Assembly (NCBI GenBank): GCA_038043045.1 | Contig: JBBTCX010000322.1 | Location: forward strand, 1-8,075 | Direction of reading: 5' to 3' | From: JBBTCX01 sp038043045 | Lineage (GTDB): Bacteria > Planctomycetota > Phycisphaerae > UBA1845 | Length of the DNA: 8,075 nucleotides | Shown here: piece by piece, positions 5,567 through 8,075 of the stretch | Numbering within the stretch: the stretch's first letter is position 1 | Layout: each line of letters begins with the position of its first letter | Program-made: the position numbers and the translations under genes | The notes under the pieces: generated by a model | The model's input: the letters and a program-made list of their open reading frames with translations, nothing else | What the model was told of the DNA's origin: nothing | Databases searched by the model: none

Positions 5567-6547
5567 TTATCGCGGTTGCCGAGCGGTCGGCGGCGAAGCC
5601 GTGGTTCGCTTGACTTCCGAGGCGCCGGAAACGACGACGTAATACCAACCCATCAGAATCGCGGCGGCCACACCGGCAAACACAGATTGAATCGGCAAAA
5701 CGCGCAAGAACCGACTGGCTGGTATGGCCGTGGGAAGTGTGGCGCTGGCCGTTGCAAACATCGCACACGCGTATCCCACCCAAGTCGCCAACAGTGCGCC
5801 CATCACGGACCACGCGGCCGAATGGACCGGCGCGGCGCGATGAGCAACATACGACCCGAGGCAAACCGCCGCTGCCGCCACAAAGATCGCCTGACCATGC
5901 TGAACGGACCGCGAGAACGGATCCGCCGACAAGACAAACCAAGCAAGCAGCGACGCCCCGGCCGTCCACGCGACATGTTTCAAGCCGGCGCTTCTGTTTG
6001 TCCGCGTGAACGAAGCATCCGGCAAACCCCGTCCAACCATGTCTTGATAGGCAGAGAGCGCGTGCCGAATGCTGCCACCTTCCACCCACCGGCGCGAAAG
6101 AATCCCCGACACGAGCAATAAAACGGGAACCACCAACGACCACACCATCGCTTCTAGCAAAAACGATCGCGCGACCCTTGCCGACGTCATCGCCGAATCT
6201 TGCCCTTCGCTCAGGATGAAATACGTCGAAGTGCCCCCGCGCGTCGACGCGGCGATCAAACCCACGCACGCCGCAAAGGTTCCGACGTCGACCAACAACC
6301 TATTTCCAACCACCGTGGCCAAGCCCGCCGTAACCCCAGCCAATCCCGCCGCGGTCAACACCATGGTCAAGACGCTTCGTCGAGCAAACAAGCTCACCGC
6401 AGCCTGTGGATCGTCCGGGGCCAACGCCGCCCATCCGATCGACAGAAAAAGCCAACCGGCAACGACCCACATGCCCAACGTGAGGAGCTTTTCCAAGAAG
6501 TTTAGTCGGGAATGGTCCATCGTCATCGTCGCTGGAACATGGCTCAT
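5567..6547 (-). CDS. Eight-helix integral membrane protein of unknown function
   Basis: A 326-residue hydrophobic protein that I cannot place in a family. Likely membrane helices are at about 21-43, 58-80, 84-102, 128-150, 191-208, 219-236, 243-264 and 285-307. The loop between helices 4 and 5 (151-190) is polar and basic, and the C-terminal tail (EVKRTTASPPTARQPR) is basic, favouring a cytoplasmic C-terminus. No catalytic motif or transporter signature is evident. The ATG at 6547 overlaps the dapA stop as ATGA and has a G-rich stretch (GGGGGCG) about 10 nt upstream; Met8 (6526) and Met10 (6520) are possible alternative starts. The overlap makes co-transcription and translational coupling with dapA likely, but I see no functional link to lysine synthesis. 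The minus-strand frame 5517-6269 in the same DNA is a shadow: the hydrophobic periodicity is in this frame. Confidence 0.8.
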   Translation of the reverse strand: MSHVPATMTMDHSRLNFLEKLLTLGMWVVAGWLFLSIGWAALAPDDPQAAVSLFARRSVLTMVLTAAGLAGVTAGLATVVGNRLLVDVGTFAACVGLIAASTRGGTSTYFILSEGQDSAMTSARVARSFLLEAMVWSLVVPVLLLVSGILSRRWVEGGSIRHALSAYQDMVGRGLPDASFTRTNRSAGLKHVAWTAGASLLAWFVLSADPFSRSVQHGQAIFVAAAAVCLGSYVAHRAAPVHSAAWSVMGALLATWVGYACAMFATASATLPTAIPASRFLRVLPIQSVFAGVAAAILMGWYYVVVSGASEVKRTTASPPTARQPR

Positions 6548-7455
6548 GCGGCCAACGCCCCCAATAATTCGTATCGTCGAAGGATTCGCTCGATTCCGCG
6601 CCGCGATTCAGCATCCAAAGGACACAGCGGCAACCGAAACTCTTCTTGAATCAACCCGGCCATCGCCATGGCGGTTTTGATCGGGATCGGGTTCGGACCA
6701 AAGGCTCCCAGATTCGTCGACAATTCATGGACCCTTCGATGAAGCGAGGTCGACTCCGCCGTATTCCGCGATCGCGCCGCGGTTACCTGATTTTTCACCA
6801 TCGCCGGAACCAAATTGCTGACGGTGCTGATGACGCCCTCCGCGCCGATCGCCATCATAGGCCAAGTCAGCGGATCATCGCCGCTGAGCACCGTGATGTC
6901 ACTTCGTTGCACCAACTCCGTAACTCCGTCGAGGGTTCCGGTGGCGTGCTTGATCGCCGCGATCTTGGGAAACGCCTCTCGCAATCTCACCACCGTATCC
7001 GTGCTGATACTCACGCCCGTTCGAATCGGCACGTTGTACAAGACGATTGGAATATCGACCGCCTCCGCGATCGCTGCGTAGTGTCGAAAAAGTCCCTCTT
7101 GCGTCGGGCGATTATAATAGGGAGTGACGATCAACACAGCGCTTGCTCTCGCCTTCGCGGCGAATCGGGTGCGACGAATCGCTTCGGCTGTGTTGTTCGA
7201 CCCGGTACCGGCCATCACTGGGCAGCGGCCGTTCGACCGTGCAACGACCGCCTCAATCACGGCTTCATATTCGACCTCGCTCAATGTCGGCGTCTCGCCC
7301 GTTGTTCCGCAGGGCACCAACCAATCGATTCCTCCGGCCACCTGTCGATCGACCAGCATGTCCAGCGTCGGCCAATCCACCTCTCCGCCGCGAAACGGCG
7401 TCACCAACGCCGTCATCGCCCCGCAAATCCGAGTCGAATCCACTACCGCTACCAT
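6544..7455 (-). CDS. dapA: 4-hydroxy-tetrahydrodipicolinate synthase
   Basis: A 303-residue class I (Schiff-base) TIM-barrel enzyme that condenses pyruvate with aspartate-semialdehyde, the first committed step to diaminopimelate and lysine, in the cytoplasm. The pyruvate-binding 'GTTGETPTLSEVEYE' region begins at residue 50 (T51, T52), 'TPYYNRPTQEGLFRHY' at 111-126, 'VLYNVPIRTG' at 138-147 (Y140 of the catalytic triad and the semialdehyde-binding R145), and the Schiff-base lysine K169 lies in 'AAIKHATG'. 'GAEGVIST' (204-211) is the usual glycine-rich loop. The start at 7455 is chosen because a near-perfect Shine-Dalgarno sequence lies just upstream; reading from 7506 would add 17 residues foreign to the family. 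The gene is 58 bp downstream of pdxJ on the same strand, and its stop codon overlaps the start of the membrane-protein gene. The conserved arginine favours true DapA over related pyruvate aldolases. Confidence 0.94.
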   Translation of the reverse strand: MVAVVDSTRICGAMTALVTPFRGGEVDWPTLDMLVDRQVAGGIDWLVPCGTTGETPTLSEVEYEAVIEAVVARSNGRCPVMAGTGSNNTAEAIRRTRFAAKARASAVLIVTPYYNRPTQEGLFRHYAAIAEAVDIPIVLYNVPIRTGVSISTDTVVRLREAFPKIAAIKHATGTLDGVTELVQRSDITVLSGDDPLTWPMMAIGAEGVISTVSNLVPAMVKNQVTAARSRNTAESTSLHRRVHELSTNLGAFGPNPIPIKTAMAMAGLIQEEFRLPLCPLDAESRRGIERILRRYELLGALAA

Positions 7456-7460
7456 GAGTG

Positions 7461-7470
7461 ACACCTCCTT
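7461..7470 (-). promoter_or_regulatory. Strong Shine-Dalgarno sequence for dapA
   Basis: Read on the minus strand this is AAGGAGGTGT, followed by CACTC and the ATG at 7455. It is a near-perfect complement of the 16S rRNA 3' end, at good spacing, and it decides the dapA start against the more distant ATG at 7506. Confidence 0.9.
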
Positions 7471-7513
7471 GTATCGCATCTTCGCACCGCTCAGCGCCTC
7501 TTCCATGTGCCAA

Positions 7514-8074
7514 CTAATGGCACTGATGGCGCGGCGAGTACTTCTCTAAAAGCTCCTTCATCTCCCTTACCGCCGCTCGAACTCCCACGTACACCGCCCG
7601 TGCAACGATCGAATGCCCGATGTTGAACTCGCTCAACCCCGGCAGCGCCGCGACCCCGGCCACGTTGCGATAGGTTAATCCATGTCCCGCGTGAACATCC
7701 AGCCCCAGGCGGCGTCCTTCTTCAATCGCCCCGCTCAAATCCGCAAGCGCCTTCTCGCGTTGCTGAGTCGTCTTGGCATGGGCAAACGCACCGGTCCAAA
7801 GCTCCACCGCATTGAACCCGACTTCCTTCGACGCCCTCAATTGTTCAAGGATCGGCTCGATGAACGCGCTCGCAACAATCCCCGCCGATTTCAATCGAGC
7901 GACGACAACCTTCGCCCGATCCCGAAACCGCGCGACATCCAACCCGCCTTCGGTGGTAAGCTCCTGCCGACGCTCCGGCACCAGCGTGCTCTGTTCGGGT
8001 TTCAATTTCTCCGCGATCGCCACCACCTCGTCGGCCATGGCCATTTCCATGTTGAGCTTCACCCCGACCGTCTC
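7514..8074 (-). CDS. pdxJ: Pyridoxine 5'-phosphate synthase, N-terminal part outside the window
   Basis: The last 186 residues of PdxJ, the TIM-barrel enzyme that makes pyridoxine 5'-phosphate from 3-amino-2-oxopropyl phosphate and deoxyxylulose 5-phosphate in the DXP-dependent vitamin B6 pathway. The frame is open to the right edge; the GTG at 8062 is internal, because family sequence continues before it. Visible motifs: 'LNMEMA' with the catalytic glutamate, 'LVPERRQELTTEGGLDV' (a PdxJ hallmark), 'VELWTGAFA' (phosphate/substrate loop, usually ELHTG or EIHTG), 'HAGHGLTYRNV' with the conserved catalytic histidine, and 'FNIGHSIVARAV' (second phosphate-binding loop). The missing part should contain about 60-70 residues with the NIDHVATLR motif. 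The Trp in ELWTG replaces the His of the E. coli enzyme. The gene ends at TAG, 58 bp before dapA on the same strand. Confidence 0.94.
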   Translation of the reverse strand, partial: ETVGVKLNMEMAMADEVVAIAEKLKPEQSTLVPERRQELTTEGGLDVARFRDRAKVVVARLKSAGIVASAFIEPILEQLRASKEVGFNAVELWTGAFAHAKTTQQREKALADLSGAIEEGRRLGLDVHAGHGLTYRNVAGVAALPGLSEFNIGHSIVARAVYVGVRAAVREMKELLEKYSPRHQCH

Positions 8075-8075
8075 T

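Noticed and set aside
5517..6269. Minus-strand 250-codon frame overlapping the membrane-protein gene
   Set aside because: It is Arg/Gly/Cys-rich with no regular hydrophobic pattern. The 5567-6547 frame has eight clean membrane helices and a start that overlaps the dapA stop.
7456..7506. Upstream ATG at 7506 as the dapA start
   Set aside because: It would place the strong Shine-Dalgarno sequence inside the coding region and add 17 residues not seen in the family; the ATG at 7455 is correctly spaced.

Overview
The window looks like chromosomal DNA from a free-living Gram-negative-type bacterium with moderately high GC. Protein style points to the Planctomycetota/PVC area: a long anchored substrate-binding protein beginning its mature part with 'LVVLTPHNEQIRYEF', a soluble-type chemotaxis transducer, and C-rich intergenic hairpins. 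This is an impression from sequence style, not a search result. I see no transposase, integrase, phage gene, CRISPR array, tRNA or rRNA.

Layout. The left third is on the plus strand: the 3' part of a PAS-HAMP chemotaxis transducer (3-1109), then a 631-bp non-coding, locally A/T-rich stretch (1110-1740) with several small hairpins and a possible promoter, then two abutting genes. These are a membrane-anchored extracellular solute-binding protein (1741-3204) and a LarE-type sulfur transferase (3205-4032) that starts on the base after the preceding stop codon. The right half is on the minus strand and reads, in transcription order, pdxJ (partial, runs off the right edge), dapA, an eight-helix membrane protein of unknown function that overlaps dapA by ATGA, and a 464-residue repeat protein. 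The two strands converge at about 4033-4057 with only 25 bp between stop codons.

How the genes work together. pdxJ (vitamin B6 synthesis) and dapA (lysine/diaminopimelate synthesis) are housekeeping genes, and the membrane protein is probably translationally coupled to dapA. LarE makes the sulfur-bearing precursor of the nickel-pincer nucleotide cofactor. No larA, larB, larC or ABC permease/ATPase is in the window, so its link to the solute-binding protein rests on gene adjacency.

The most unusual object is the repeat protein. After an N-terminal coiled-coil/membrane segment it consists of 17 consecutive 23-residue units with no insertion or deletion, plus a 17-residue terminal part-unit. 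Arg at unit position 13 and Gly at position 22 are present in all 17 full units. The units fall into a higher-order three-unit (69-residue, 207-bp) pattern that is also visible in the DNA. The second point of interest is the LarE, which has a CxxC motif plus the PCLSSR cysteine, the pattern associated with iron-sulfur-cluster-type rather than cysteine-sacrificing LarE.
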